From Bacteroidota bacterium (GTDB taxonomy: Bacteria > Bacteroidota > Ignavibacteria > UBA10030 > UBA6906), in NCBI GenBank assembly GCA_019637975.1, contig JAHBUR010000023.1, forward strand, positions 1 to 64,000: a stretch of 64,000 nucleotides of DNA, written 5' to 3'. Numbering within the stretch: position 1 is the stretch's first letter; the number at the start of each line of letters is the position of its first letter. Below, one piece after another: positions 45,410-54,827 of this stretch. The position numbers and the translations under genes were made by a program. The notes under the pieces are model-generated. The model searched no databases, was not told where the DNA came from, and was given only the letters and a program-made list of their open reading frames with translations.

Positions 45410-46438
45410 TTATGCGTAGCGTTTTCTGATTACGGGAATCAAATACTCGTTGAATGCACGTGCTTCGTCGAATTCAGGCCGCCAACCCCAGTCGTTCCGT
45501 GCGACAGAATCATCGACATCTTCAGGCCATGTGTCCACAATCGCTTGGCGCTTGTCGTCGGGTGAGAAGCGGATTTCGGCATCCGGAAATTCCTTCTTCA
45601 CAATCTCGAAAATGCGTCCCGCCGAGGGACTGAAACTGCCGATGTTGTAAACGTTAGTCGAGAGTTTGTTTTTCGGGGCGTCATGCAGTTTGAGAAGAGC
45701 TGTGATGGCATCAGGCATCGCCATGAAAGGAATGCGGACATCCTCCCGGACGAAACACGAATATGCTTTCCCCTGCGCTGCCGCGTGCAACATTTCGGGG
45801 GCATAGTCGCTTGTACCGCCGCTCGGCACGGTAACGGCGCTGATCAATCCCGGAAACCGGATCGAGCGGAAATCCACGCCGCTTCCGGCATTATCCGACG
45901 CAAGCTGCCGGTAATGTTTCTCGTAATAGCGGCCGAGATGCTCGCAATACAACTTGTTGACACCGTACATCGTTGCCGGATAATTCCAATCTGATTCCTT
46001 CACCTTTCCTGCTTTCCTCTTCACTTCCTTGCTCGGCAATCCATACACCGCAATCGAGCTGGGGAACATGAACTTCACCGGCTGGCCGTGCCAGCGGGCT
46101 TGTTCGATGGCAAGCTTCAGCAGATTCAATGTCCCTTCAACATTTACACGGTGAGCCGCCTCCGGCGTAAACTCCGCACGCGTTGAGAGAAGCGCCGCGA
46201 GATGATAAATGCTGTGTACTTCGTACTCGCTTTGCATGCGCTCGAGCAGACGGGTTTCGAGAATATCGCCGACGATGACGTCGCTGCATTTGTGTTTCAT
46301 TGATTCATCAATGGGACGTACATCGAGGGCGATAATGCTGTAGTTGCCGATTTTGGCCAGAGCGTCAATAAGGCCGTGCCCCATTTCGCCGTTGGCACCT
46401 GTGACAAGTACCGCAGGCTTGCGAATAGTTTCACTCAT
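45410..46438 (-). CDS. NAD-dependent epimerase/L-threonine dehydrogenase-like SDR
   Basis: 342 residues of an extended short-chain dehydrogenase: nucleotide-binding VTGANGEMGHG (GxxGxxG) near residue 13, SSIAVYG, and the catalytic YGVNKLYCEHLGRYY (YxxxK). The C-terminal part (MYGVNKLYCE, VYNIGSFSPSAGRI) is close to the epimerase-type L-threonine 3-dehydrogenases, which oxidise threonine to 2-amino-3-ketobutyrate with NAD. A sugar-nucleotide epimerase is the alternative. It is cytoplasmic. The ATG at 46438 is preceded by GGAAT. Confidence 0.78.
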   Translation of the reverse strand: MSETIRKPAVLVTGANGEMGHGLIDALAKIGNYSIIALDVRPIDESMKHKCSDVIVGDILETRLLERMQSEYEVHSIYHLAALLSTRAEFTPEAAHRVNVEGTLNLLKLAIEQARWHGQPVKFMFPSSIAVYGLPSKEVKRKAGKVKESDWNYPATMYGVNKLYCEHLGRYYEKHYRQLASDNAGSGVDFRSIRFPGLISAVTVPSGGTSDYAPEMLHAAAQGKAYSCFVREDVRIPFMAMPDAITALLKLHDAPKNKLSTNVYNIGSFSPSAGRIFEIVKKEFPDAEIRFSPDDKRQAIVDTWPEDVDDSVARNDWGWRPEFDEARAFNEYLIPVIRKRYA

Positions 46439-46510
46439 AGTGCATTCCGTTGCGAGAATTATAGCAAATGAAGGGTGATGCGAAGTAAAGAACGAGAAGG
46501 TGCAGAAGCA

Positions 46511-46527
46511 GAAAGCGACCCGCTTTC
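46511..46527 (-). terminator. Weak hairpin downstream of response regulator
   Basis: GAAAGC and GCTTTC arms with a 5-nt loop, 15 nt after the stop at 46542. The T-tract is poor. Confidence 0.35.
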
Positions 46528-46541
46528 CAGGGCATTGCAAT

Positions 46542-46952
46542 TCAGTTCATGGGCCCGGAGTGGCCCGGCAGAAACCGCGAGCGCTTGCCTTCGGGAGTCG
46601 TGAGATATTTGATCCATTTCTTCAGTTCGTCTGCCGGGCCTCCCTTGCTTACGAAGCCGTCATAGCGGGGATCACGGACGCTCTGCATTGTATGAGCATC
46701 GTTGTATCCGGACACGAACAGGAACGGCAACTTCTCGTATCGAGGATTAGCCCGCACGCAACGATGCAACTTTGCCCCGTCCATTACCGGCATATACACA
46801 TCCGATACAATAATATCGGGATGAATTACCGACAGCTTTCGAAGCGCCTCGTCGCCGTTTTCCGCTGTAAGCACATCACAACCATCTTCGATCAGCAATT
46901 CGCGTACAAGCATTCTATACGCAGGCTCGTCATCAACAACTAAAACAGTCAT
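46542..46952 (-). CDS. Single-domain response regulator
   Basis: 136 residues that consist of a receiver domain only: VVDDEP acidic residues near the N terminus, phospho-Asp in IIVSDVYMPVMDG, a Ser in FLFVSGYND and a Lys in GFVSKGGP. There is no output domain, so it may work by protein-protein contact like CheY or Spo0F, or in a phosphorelay. The ATG at 46952 is chosen because GGGGGAG lies 5 nt upstream; an in-frame ATG at 46973 lies before that site. No kinase gene is adjacent. Confidence 0.85.
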   Translation of the reverse strand: MTVLVVDDEPAYRMLVRELLIEDGCDVLTAENGDEALRKLSVIHPDIIVSDVYMPVMDGAKLHRCVRANPRYEKLPFLFVSGYNDAHTMQSVRDPRYDGFVSKGGPADELKKWIKYLTTPEGKRSRFLPGHSGPMN

Positions 46953-47026
46953 TTCGTCTCCCCCAAGACTCATTGAACTCTCATTGAAACCGGATCGGAC
47001 AACAAGTCCGTTCCTTCACGGCAACC

Positions 47027-47302
47027 TTATTTCGCTTCCCCTTCTTTCTTCACCTCTGCTTTTGCATCGGCTGATTTCTTCGCCGACTTCCCGGCCTTTG
47101 CTTCTGCCGGATCGCAATCCATCGCCGCCTTGTCGGAGCAATCGTTCTCAGCTTTCGCTGCCTTGCCGGTCATGCAGCAGCCCTGTGTTTCCTTCTTGGC
47201 TTCGGACTTCTTTGCAGTCTTTTCCCCTTTGTCGGAGGCGATAGCAAAGGAAATTGCAATGGCGAGAACGAAGGCAAAGATGGAGAGCAGTCTGGTTTTC
47301 AT
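47027..47302 (-). CDS. Small exported Lys/Ala-rich protein with Cys cluster
   Basis: 91 residues: signal peptide (IFAFVLAIAISFAIAS), then a low-complexity body rich in Lys, Ala and Glu, with four Cys in the middle (TQGCCMTGK, ENDCSDKAAMDCD). It could bind metal, but no family is recognised. A good AAGGAAC site precedes the ATG. A TATATT -10-like element lies about 50 nt upstream, without a clear -35. Confidence 0.6.
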   Translation of the reverse strand: MKTRLLSIFAFVLAIAISFAIASDKGEKTAKKSEAKKETQGCCMTGKAAKAENDCSDKAAMDCDPAEAKAGKSAKKSADAKAEVKKEGEAK

Positions 47303-47455
47303 ACGGTTGTTCCTTTTTTTGAATGAGGTGACGGTTTACAGATTGGTTTCAATATAACATAATTGTTTGAAGATTTCGACTGTTTTTTCAGATCAGATTC
47401 GGCAGACGTTACACGCGTCACGCTGCACCGGATTTCCGTTGAGATCCGGGCTGTC

Positions 47456-48022
47456 TCACACAGCCTCGGCGTGCGGAGTTTTGTTGCCGGGCCTGTCCGT
47501 TGCGACCGCCAGGACGGCAAAGGCACCGTCGTTCGGGAGAGTTGCAGTTGCGGTGTATTTCCAAAGCTCCGGGTGGGTGGTTGACCTGACTCCAGGGCCG
47601 CTCTCAATGGTTTCTCCGTTGCTGTTGAGTATGGCAACTTCGACTTGAGTGACTTCGACATCGTCCGTTGCGTGGATGAGGATGAGATCTCCGGGGTGAC
47701 GGTGGTAGCCGCCTAAGTCTATATCGCGGATTTCAGGAGGGTTCAGGAAATCCCGAATGGCGACGCTGACGGTGGGCATCCCTTGTGCATCTGCGATATG
47801 CTTGTAGAGCGCACGCAGTTCCGGCACCTTGAGGGCTGCTTTGGCATATTGGGTTGCGCCGTGGAACCTGCCGTTTTGCGCCCGCTGCTTGGCGCTCAGC
47901 TTGCGCCTGCTCATATCCGGCCGCCTTGCGATGTAGGGCTTGCCTTTGAAGCTCTTCACCACAACGTTGCCAAGTTTGCCGCTCAAAGCATCCAGCAACG
48001 GACTGAATTGCTTTGCGAGCAC
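47456..48022 (-). CDS. Hypothetical protein with SGKLGNVV N-terminal motif
   Basis: About 188 residues. The N-terminal part (LDALSGKLGNVVVKSFKGKP then IARRPDMS and KLSAKQRAQNGRF) resembles a group of unnamed Bacteroidota proteins that start with a similar Gly-Lys-Leu-Gly-Asn motif. The C-terminal ~80 residues look like a small Ig-like beta-sandwich (LILIHATDDVEVTQVEVAIL, WKYTATATL). Function is unknown. A GTG start at 48022 with CCGGAAG upstream is proposed; that site lies inside the truncated propeller gene relic, so the present start may be a product of the deletion. Confidence 0.55.
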   Translation of the reverse strand: MLAKQFSPLLDALSGKLGNVVVKSFKGKPYIARRPDMSRRKLSAKQRAQNGRFHGATQYAKAALKVPELRALYKHIADAQGMPTVSVAIRDFLNPPEIRDIDLGGYHRHPGDLILIHATDDVEVTQVEVAILNSNGETIESGPGVRSTTHPELWKYTATATLPNDGAFAVLAVATDRPGNKTPHAEAV

Positions 48023-48029
48023 AGCCGAT

Positions 48030-48188
48030 GCTTCCGGCAATACAGCCGTGCAGCGAGTCTGCAAATGAAATTCTAAAGAGAGTGGTATTGGTGACAGGAA
48101 GCGGGACTTCAATCCAGCGTCCTTGTGAAAAGGCGGGTTCGGGGATGAAAAAGAACAGGGAAAACAGAATTGAACATGCGCGTGCCAC
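48030..48188 (-). pseudogene. Truncated YCF48-type T9SS gene (5' end only)
   Basis: From the ATG at 48188: a signal peptide (SILFSLFFFIPEPAFSQ), then GRWIEVPLPVTNTTLFRISF and ADSLHGCIAGSIG, which is the first blade of a YCF48 propeller as in the intact genes (SFADSDTGVAVGV). After about 53 codons the frame runs into the following hypothetical gene in the wrong phase (GCARKAIQSVAGCF) and stays open to 47733. The rest of the propeller and the sorting domain are missing. A deletion appears to have fused its 5' end to the next gene. Confidence 0.7.
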
Positions 48189-48248
48189 GGTTGCGCTCCT
48201 CTCAGAGGAAGATGTTCATCCTTCGATTGTCGGGCGAAAAGAGTCGGG

Positions 48249-50822
48249 CTACCGAAGCAAAAGTAGTTTCATTGTTTGGATAAAGTTGTTCGTTGATAGT
48301 TGATAGAAATATGCGCCGCTTGCCACTTCACTCCCCTTCTCATTCCTGCCGTCCCATCGGGCAACGAAGTTGCCGGCGGGAACGCTTTCATCCACCAGGA
48401 CTTTCACACGCCTTCCTTGAATGTCAAATATCGCCAACTCAACATGTGCGTTGTCGAACGCAGGGGGAATAGTAAACGAAATGAATGTTGACGGGTTGAA
48501 TGGATTGGGATAATTTCGATACAGCACAGGCGCAGCCGGATACACCTTGGCGGTTTTCTTTCCGTCATCAATGCCTGTCAGAAGATTGATTCCAGCGCCG
48601 CGGGAATTTCCCGTGCTGTCCGCCAAGTACAAGTTCACATACGACGGACGGAATGTCGGCGGAAGATTGTACGCCGTTCTCCATTCTTCATCCGTCAGGC
48701 GATGGAAGTTCGTGCTGACATGCTCGTAGTAGCTCAACACGGGACCGACATACGCGTGAGCACCGCCGCCGGGCTTGTTCGCAATCCAGACTCCCATGTT
48801 AAGCGGGCCGGTTCCGCCGTGCAGAATCCAACCAACAATCCCACCGTTTTCATCCGCCGGAGCCGTGTGAACATCAGCAACGACAAGGTCAACTTCTTTG
48901 ATGCCGCCTTCTCCTCCTAAATCAGCATAGAACATCTTGGCGTACCAACCATCGAATGAACTGTCCGGCGTGCAACCGAACTGCACCTTGTGCAACATAC
49001 GCTGCAAGAAGCTGCGCTCTTCATTCGTCAGAGGGGTGTTTGAAAGTTCCTTCCTGCTGATCTCGCCGAGCGTGTCAACAGTTGAACGCACGCCGTTGAA
49101 GTACGCTGCTATCCACTGGTTGTTGAATGGCGGTTGCTGAAACCGCTGCGCGCCGAGCGTCGCGAACGTCTTGATGGCATCATAGAATTGCGGAACCGGT
49201 TCGACATAGCTTTCGGGGAACGAACAGATGGGAATGCCGGTGTATGATTGCTTCGCATACAGCAGATTGTCGTGGCGAAGCTGCGCCCAGGTCGCCTGTT
49301 GCGTGTTGATTTTTTCCTGCCACCATGCCGCGGTTCTCATGAACATCGGCAATGAGTCTCTCACCGCAGGCGGATTGAGTGTGCGTATTGCATTCAGCCA
49401 ACTGTTGTAGAGTGTGCCGTTCCAGAATTCGTTTCCATACGAATCAATAAGATAGCGAAGCGCGGCAAGATTCTGGCCGTAATGATACTGGTTGATTCCC
49501 TCCTGCAAGAGCTGAGCGGTTGCAGAATTCCCCAGCGCAAACAGAATATCCATCGTCGCCGGCAGCATGCGTTTGACGCGAACGTTTTGATATTTGATCC
49601 GATCGTACACCACCGAGCCTGTCACATACGAATCAATCACAAACCGCTGGCCGAGCAGCAAGAATGACGAAGCCGGCGTGATCGAATCCGCCGACATCGG
49701 ATCGCCACGCAACAACTGCGACATGATGAGTTGGAATGCATACGACTGTCGTCGGAGCGTATCTTGAAGTGCTGCAAACCGCTGAACATCAAGTAGCTGA
49801 CTTGCGGAATCAATCTGCGTCATCTGCAACAATGATCGAACATTCGGCAACGTCACGTTATCCGACTCTCCGACGAAAAAGCGGATGATGTCGTCCATCT
49901 CTTGCAGCAATGGATAAACATTGGCAAGCTGTGCAGCCTCGGCAACGAGTGCTGCATCAATCACCTGCCGTTGAACGTCGGCGTGCGGAACCGGGGGATC
50001 GGCCGTGATTGGTGCAATCAAATAGATCTCCATCCTGCCCAACCACATCATCGCTCTGAAGTACCAGGAGAATTCGATAGGCACCGTCGGCCCGATGTAG
50101 TGTCCCCGCGGCCTGAACTGACTGAAGTCTATGAGCCGGTTTGCGGACGAAAAGAGCGGGTACTCCACGTAGCCATGTTCGGCATACACAAGCTGAAGCA
50201 GAGTGTCCACGACCGGAATATTGTCGGAAAAGTACGGCGCAACGGAGTTGCCCAACAACTTCCTCGGAACTGTGAGGTACACATCAAGGTCTTTCAGTGA
50301 TGTTCGCATCGCGGGAACGTTTGCATACCGGGACGCAAGCGCCGGCACTTGCGCATGCAACGACGAGAGCAACGCGTTGAGCTTCGCCATCAGAAACGTG
50401 TATTCCACTTCCTTCAGGATGCGATCATACGACATGTGAATGGCATGAAGGATGGCATCCGTCGAGACGAACACGGGAAGATCTTTTTTGTAGACATCAT
50501 CGAAGGCTTTGGCAAACGATTCATACTTCAACCGTTCCGTCACAGCAAAGTTGTGCTGCTGCAACAATTGCTTCTCGTAGTTTGTCAGTTGATAGTGACT
50601 GTCAATGGAATCGAAGTACGCAATGCCGCCCAATGCAGTGTTGGTATTGGCAAGAAAATATCCGGCGGGATACATGCCCCGGAGTTCCGCAGCCGAGACG
50701 ACTTGGTGTTGTTGGAGGAATTGGCGGTACGCTTCGATACTAAAGGGAAGACTCTGTGCAACAGCAAAGCTTGTAGAGACAAGAAAGATGGGGAGAGTAA
50801 AACGGAGTCTACGCGTCTTCAT
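48249..50822 (-). CDS. T9SS-secreted DUF3160 protein
   Basis: 857 residues: signal peptide (TLPIFLVSTSFAVAQ), a long helical domain matching DUF3160 proteins (VFVSTDAILHAIHMSYDRIL; later MFYADLGGEGGIKEVDLVVA and DVHTAPADENGG) and a type A sorting domain ([20 protein letters not shown], then FDIQGRRVKVLVDE and SGAYFYQL). DUF3160 has no established function. The ATG at 50822 has GGGGG upstream. The frame could extend to 50906 but the signal peptide argues against it. It seems to be transcribed alone. Confidence 0.84.
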   Translation of the reverse strand: MKTRRLRFTLPIFLVSTSFAVAQSLPFSIEAYRQFLQQHQVVSAAELRGMYPAGYFLANTNTALGGIAYFDSIDSHYQLTNYEKQLLQQHNFAVTERLKYESFAKAFDDVYKKDLPVFVSTDAILHAIHMSYDRILKEVEYTFLMAKLNALLSSLHAQVPALASRYANVPAMRTSLKDLDVYLTVPRKLLGNSVAPYFSDNIPVVDTLLQLVYAEHGYVEYPLFSSANRLIDFSQFRPRGHYIGPTVPIEFSWYFRAMMWLGRMEIYLIAPITADPPVPHADVQRQVIDAALVAEAAQLANVYPLLQEMDDIIRFFVGESDNVTLPNVRSLLQMTQIDSASQLLDVQRFAALQDTLRRQSYAFQLIMSQLLRGDPMSADSITPASSFLLLGQRFVIDSYVTGSVVYDRIKYQNVRVKRMLPATMDILFALGNSATAQLLQEGINQYHYGQNLAALRYLIDSYGNEFWNGTLYNSWLNAIRTLNPPAVRDSLPMFMRTAAWWQEKINTQQATWAQLRHDNLLYAKQSYTGIPICSFPESYVEPVPQFYDAIKTFATLGAQRFQQPPFNNQWIAAYFNGVRSTVDTLGEISRKELSNTPLTNEERSFLQRMLHKVQFGCTPDSSFDGWYAKMFYADLGGEGGIKEVDLVVADVHTAPADENGGIVGWILHGGTGPLNMGVWIANKPGGGAHAYVGPVLSYYEHVSTNFHRLTDEEWRTAYNLPPTFRPSYVNLYLADSTGNSRGAGINLLTGIDDGKKTAKVYPAAPVLYRNYPNPFNPSTFISFTIPPAFDNAHVELAIFDIQGRRVKVLVDESVPAGNFVARWDGRNEKGSEVASGAYFYQLSTNNFIQTMKLLLLR

Positions 50823-51059
50823 GACGACCCCCAAGTATGTGAGACAGGAAAGGAACTGGCGTAATGTACTTATGCCGGAAGCGAAAAGCAATAGTGAGGA
50901 ATTCAACAGTTACTGCCGCGACGCCTCTTCCGACCTTTCTTGGACTCACCCATCACAACCAATCGCACAGACGAAGGCAAATTGCCCGGTGGGGAGAACA
51001 TTTGTCCGTTCGCCCCGCCAATATGAAGTCAGGTCATTTTGAGAACGCCACCAGCGTCC

Positions 51060-51401
51060 CTACTGACAACATTTGGGAAGGGTACGGTACACCTCCTCGT
51101 TGCGCTTCGTTTCGTTTGCGTCATAACCAGCCTCGGCGATTGTATGTTCGAGAACTGCAAGTGCAAGCTTCGACGGAAGGTATTGAACGGAGGCGACCTT
51201 CTTCTTCAAATCAACATTCGCTTTGGTGACTCCTTCAACCGCTTCCAACGCCTTCGTAATATTGTCAACACACATCTCGCACTTCACCGTTTTCACTTCG
51301 ATGGAAGTTGTCACAACGCCATCCGACTGCTTGTCGCTTTCCGGTTTCTGACAACCGACAAGGATGAAGATGGTGAGAAACAACAGTGACTTGTTGAACA
51401 T
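51060..51401 (-). CDS. HMA-domain heavy-metal-binding lipoprotein
   Basis: 113 residues with a lipobox (FILVGC) and a heavy-metal-associated ferredoxin-like domain: VKTVKCEMCVDNITKALEAV carries the CxxC metal site (variant CEMC), then GVTKANVDLKKKVASVQY and the closing IAEAGYDA. The last residues KCCQ add two Cys. It should be a membrane-anchored periplasmic metal chaperone or buffer, by analogy with MerP- or CusF-like helpers. It follows the efflux permease gene by 75 nt and is probably the last gene of the metal operon; the gap contains an ATTACTGATT-type repeat. Confidence 0.83.
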   Translation of the reverse strand: MFNKSLLFLTIFILVGCQKPESDKQSDGVVTTSIEVKTVKCEMCVDNITKALEAVEGVTKANVDLKKKVASVQYLPSKLALAVLEHTIAEAGYDANETKRNEEVYRTLPKCCQ

Positions 51402-51425
51402 GGTGAACTCCTTCTCTATTCTGAC

Positions 51426-51472
51426 TATTGATGATTAGTGACTGATTACTGATTGCTGATTGCCAACAGCCA
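51426..51472. repeat. ATTACTGATTGCTGATT-type intergenic repeat
   Basis: A run of degenerate units GATTAGTGACTGATTACTG / GATTGCTGATTGCC between the permease and HMA genes. The same kind of sequence occurs at 58044-58073 at the other end of the operon. Confidence 0.6.
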
Positions 51473-51476
51473 ACTG

Positions 51477-54400
51477 CTATTCCTTCATCCAGTTTGCCAT
51501 CTTTGAGATTTCCAGCGTTCCTTTTCGCAACGCCCGTACTTTCATGATATAAAACAGAACCGGCGTGACGACAAGAACGTGAACAGTCGATGTCACCAAC
51601 CCCCCGATCATGGGGGCAACAAGCGGCTGCATAACATCCGCCCCGACTCCCGTACTCCACATGATGGGAATCAGCGCAATCATGCTCGTCCCCACCGTCA
51701 TGATCTTCGGACGAAGGCGCAACACCGAGCCTTCGATTGTAGCATCGAGAATGTCATGTTGGGTGACTGCTCCCCGCTGGCCAGACTTGTGTGCATGAAT
51801 CCTTCTGTCAAGCGCTTCATGCAAGTACACGACCATCACCACACCCGTCTCAACGGCAAGGCCGTACAATGCGATGAACCCGACCCACACCGCGACTGAG
51901 AAGTTGTACCCGAGAATGTAGACAAGATAGACTCCGCCGATGAGCGCAAAAGGAACCGAGAGCATCACCACCAACGCTTCGGTAAAATCTTTCGTAACAA
52001 GATACAACATCACAAAAATGATGAAGAAGACAATCGGCATGAGAACCGTAAGACGTTCCTTTGCTCGAATCTGATTCTCCCACTGTCCGCTCCACTCAAC
52101 GTTGTATCCTTGCGGTAGCTTCAATTCGTTCGCGAGAACCTCTTTCGCTTCATTCACAAAACTCCCCATGTCTCTCCCTCTCACATTCAGAAAGACAATC
52201 GAACGAAGCTGGGCGTTCTCGCTGGAAATCATCGGTGGACCCGGGACCATTTCGATTGATGCAAGCTGGCCGAGCGGCACGTACTTTCCCGTTGAAACTT
52301 CACTGCGGAGAAACCGCGTCTCCGTCGTCGGCACAAGTGCGAGCTGCGGCTGTGAAATGCGCACTGCTGTCTTTCCCCACACACCTTCACTCGCGCCTCC
52401 CATTCCTTCCGCTTCCGCCATCGGTTGGCCGCCTTTAGAAGGTTCGGTCATTCCTCCGCCGGAGCCGCCCACCGCAACAAGCAGGCTCTTCAATTCATCA
52501 ACACTGTTCCTCATCTCTCGCGCATAGCGGACACGAATCGGAAAGCGTTGACGTCCCTCGATCACCGTCCCGATATTCTCGCCGCCAACCGCCGTCTCAA
52601 TAATATCCTGCACCGCGCCGATGTTGATACCGTAGCGCGCAACCGCTTCACGATTGATGTTGATGTCGAGAAAGAGTCCGCCTTGTGTCCGCTCGGCGTA
52701 CAGGTCTGCCGCGCCGGGCACCTTCCTCAGAATCTGCTCGGACTGAATCGCAAGCCGCTCAAGCGTATCGAGATTCGTTCCGAAAATCTTCACGCCCAAA
52801 TCCGTCCGCACGCCGGTCGAAAGCATGTTGATGCGGTTGATGATAGGCTGAGTCCAGCCGTTGCGCACGCCGGGGATTTGCAGCTTGGCATCAAGCTCGG
52901 CGATGATATCGTCCTTCGTGATGCCGGGACGCCATTCCGATTTTGGTTTGAGAAGAATGATGGACTCGATCATGCTGACGGGCGCCGGATCGGTTGACGT
53001 TTCGGCCTTGCCTGCTTTGCCGAGAACAAGCTCGACTTCAGGAACAGACTTGATGATTGCATCCTGTACTTGCATGATGCGATTCACCTCCGTGATGGAA
53101 GCCGACGGCAACGTGACCGGCATGAACAACAGGCTGCCTTCATCCAACGGTGGCATGAACTCCGATCCGATACTCATGATCATCGGAATCGTTATGATGA
53201 GAGCGAGAACGTTCAGCGCAATGGTTGTCTTTCTATTCTTCAACACCCAACGTATGATCGGAGCGTAGAGTTTGTTGAGGATTTTTGTGATGGGATTCTG
53301 ATTCTCCGTTCTGAACTTCCCGCGTGTCAACATCGTCATCAGAACAGGAACAAGCGTAATGGCGATAAACGCTGAGCCGAGCAGGACGAATGTTTTCGTA
53401 AACGCAAGCGGCCGGAACAGCTTTCCCTCCTGCCCTTCCAAAAAAAAGACAGGGAGAAATGACACAACCATAATCATAACCGAGAAAAAGATCGCCGGCC
53501 CGACTTGCCTTGCTGATTGAATGGAGATGTTGATGAAGTCTTGCTTCGTCAACTCCTCTTTCGTTTCCTGCGCCCGCGCCACATTGCGGTACGCATTCTC
53601 CACCAGCACAATCGAGGCATCCACAATCACGCCGATGGCAAGCGCAATTCCTCCCAGCGACATGATGTTGGACGTGATGTTGAAGACTTTCATGAAGATA
53701 AACGCAATCAGCACGGCAACTGGTATTTCGATGATCACCCGAAGCACGCTTCGGAAGTGGAGAAGGAAAATCATCACCATGATGCTGACGACGAGCGCCT
53801 CCTCCAGCAAAGCGCGATTGAGCGTTCCGACGGAGGCAGTAATCAAATCGCTTCTGTCATACGCCATCTTAATTTCGACGCCGGGAGGAAGTCCGGGAGT
53901 AATCTCGTGAATCTTCTTCTTCACTCTATCAATCACATCTTTGGCATTCTCGCCGTAGCGCATCACCACGATGCCGCCGACCACCTGTCCTTTGCCGTCC
54001 TTCTCCAACGAGCCGCGTCGAATATCGCCGCCCAACTGCACCGTGCCGATGTTGTGAACGTACACCGGCGTTCCGGCAGAACCTCTTCCGACAATGATAT
54101 TCTCGACATCTTTCACCGACTGAATATATCCCTGTCCACGAACAAAATACTCGGCATCCGAGACTTCAAGAATTTTCCCGCCGACATCGTTGTTGGAACG
54201 CATCACGGCGGTTCGAATATCATCGAGCCCGATGCCGTACGCCTTCATCTTGTTCGGGTCAACATCAACTTGATACTGCTTCACGTAGCCGCCGATGGAA
54301 GCGACTTCGGCAACGCCCTGCACACCTTGCAGGTTCAGTTTCACATACCAATCCTGAATTGCGCGCAGCGTGCCGAGATCGTACTTGCCCTCGACAGTGT

Positions 54401-54824
54401 ACCAATAGACGTGGCCGACACCCGTTCCATCGGGACCGAGTTGGGTCTTTGCTCCCTGCGGCAACGACGATTGAATCGTCGCGAGCTTTTCAAGCACACG
54501 GCTCCTCGCCCAGTACAAATCTGTTGACTCGTTGAAGATGATGTAGACGAACGACATGCCGAACATTGATTGCGCACGGATGGCGTGAACCTCGGGCACT
54601 CCCTGCAACGCAGTCACGAGCGGGAACGTGATTTGATCTTCGATCAATTGAGGCGAGCGCCCCATCCATTCGGTGAAGACAATGACTTGGTTCTCCGACA
54701 AGTCCGGAATCGCATCAAGCGGCGTGTTGCGCACCGCCCAAATGCCCGTGCCGATCACCAACAAGTACGCAACGATGATGATGAAGCGGTTGCGGGCGGA
54801 GAAGTCTATGATTCTTTCTATCAT
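51477..54824 (-). CDS. Heavy-metal efflux RND permease (CusA/CzcA family)
   Basis: 1115 residues, typical length for an HME-RND inner-membrane pump. It starts IERIIDFSARNRFIIIVAYL and has the porter-domain features ENQVIVFTEWMGRSP and LGPDGTGVGHVYWYTVEGKY. TM4 carries GGIALAIGVIVDASIVLVEN, and a second set of helices follows (MVVYLHEALDRR near TM10). It exports metal ions by proton antiport through the CusCBA-type tripartite channel. The CusA-like body suggests Cu(I)/Ag(I) but divalent metals cannot be excluded. A Gly/Met-rich insert (GGSGGGMTEPSKGGQPMAEA) lies in the second periplasmic loop. It begins 3 nt after the adaptor stop. Confidence 0.93.
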   Translation of the reverse strand: MIERIIDFSARNRFIIIVAYLLVIGTGIWAVRNTPLDAIPDLSENQVIVFTEWMGRSPQLIEDQITFPLVTALQGVPEVHAIRAQSMFGMSFVYIIFNESTDLYWARSRVLEKLATIQSSLPQGAKTQLGPDGTGVGHVYWYTVEGKYDLGTLRAIQDWYVKLNLQGVQGVAEVASIGGYVKQYQVDVDPNKMKAYGIGLDDIRTAVMRSNNDVGGKILEVSDAEYFVRGQGYIQSVKDVENIIVGRGSAGTPVYVHNIGTVQLGGDIRRGSLEKDGKGQVVGGIVVMRYGENAKDVIDRVKKKIHEITPGLPPGVEIKMAYDRSDLITASVGTLNRALLEEALVVSIMVMIFLLHFRSVLRVIIEIPVAVLIAFIFMKVFNITSNIMSLGGIALAIGVIVDASIVLVENAYRNVARAQETKEELTKQDFINISIQSARQVGPAIFFSVMIMVVSFLPVFFLEGQEGKLFRPLAFTKTFVLLGSAFIAITLVPVLMTMLTRGKFRTENQNPITKILNKLYAPIIRWVLKNRKTTIALNVLALIITIPMIMSIGSEFMPPLDEGSLLFMPVTLPSASITEVNRIMQVQDAIIKSVPEVELVLGKAGKAETSTDPAPVSMIESIILLKPKSEWRPGITKDDIIAELDAKLQIPGVRNGWTQPIINRINMLSTGVRTDLGVKIFGTNLDTLERLAIQSEQILRKVPGAADLYAERTQGGLFLDININREAVARYGINIGAVQDIIETAVGGENIGTVIEGRQRFPIRVRYAREMRNSVDELKSLLVAVGGSGGGMTEPSKGGQPMAEAEGMGGASEGVWGKTAVRISQPQLALVPTTETRFLRSEVSTGKYVPLGQLASIEMVPGPPMISSENAQLRSIVFLNVRGRDMGSFVNEAKEVLANELKLPQGYNVEWSGQWENQIRAKERLTVLMPIVFFIIFVMLYLVTKDFTEALVVMLSVPFALIGGVYLVYILGYNFSVAVWVGFIALYGLAVETGVVMVVYLHEALDRRIHAHKSGQRGAVTQHDILDATIEGSVLRLRPKIMTVGTSMIALIPIMWSTGVGADVMQPLVAPMIGGLVTSTVHVLVVTPVLFYIMKVRALRKGTLEISKMANWMKE

Positions 54825-54827
54825 GGC

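Noticed and set aside
53517-54527. A His/Arg/Asn-rich plus-strand open frame of 336 codons
   Set aside because: Antisense of the efflux permease; its amino-acid composition reflects the reversed codons of that gene.
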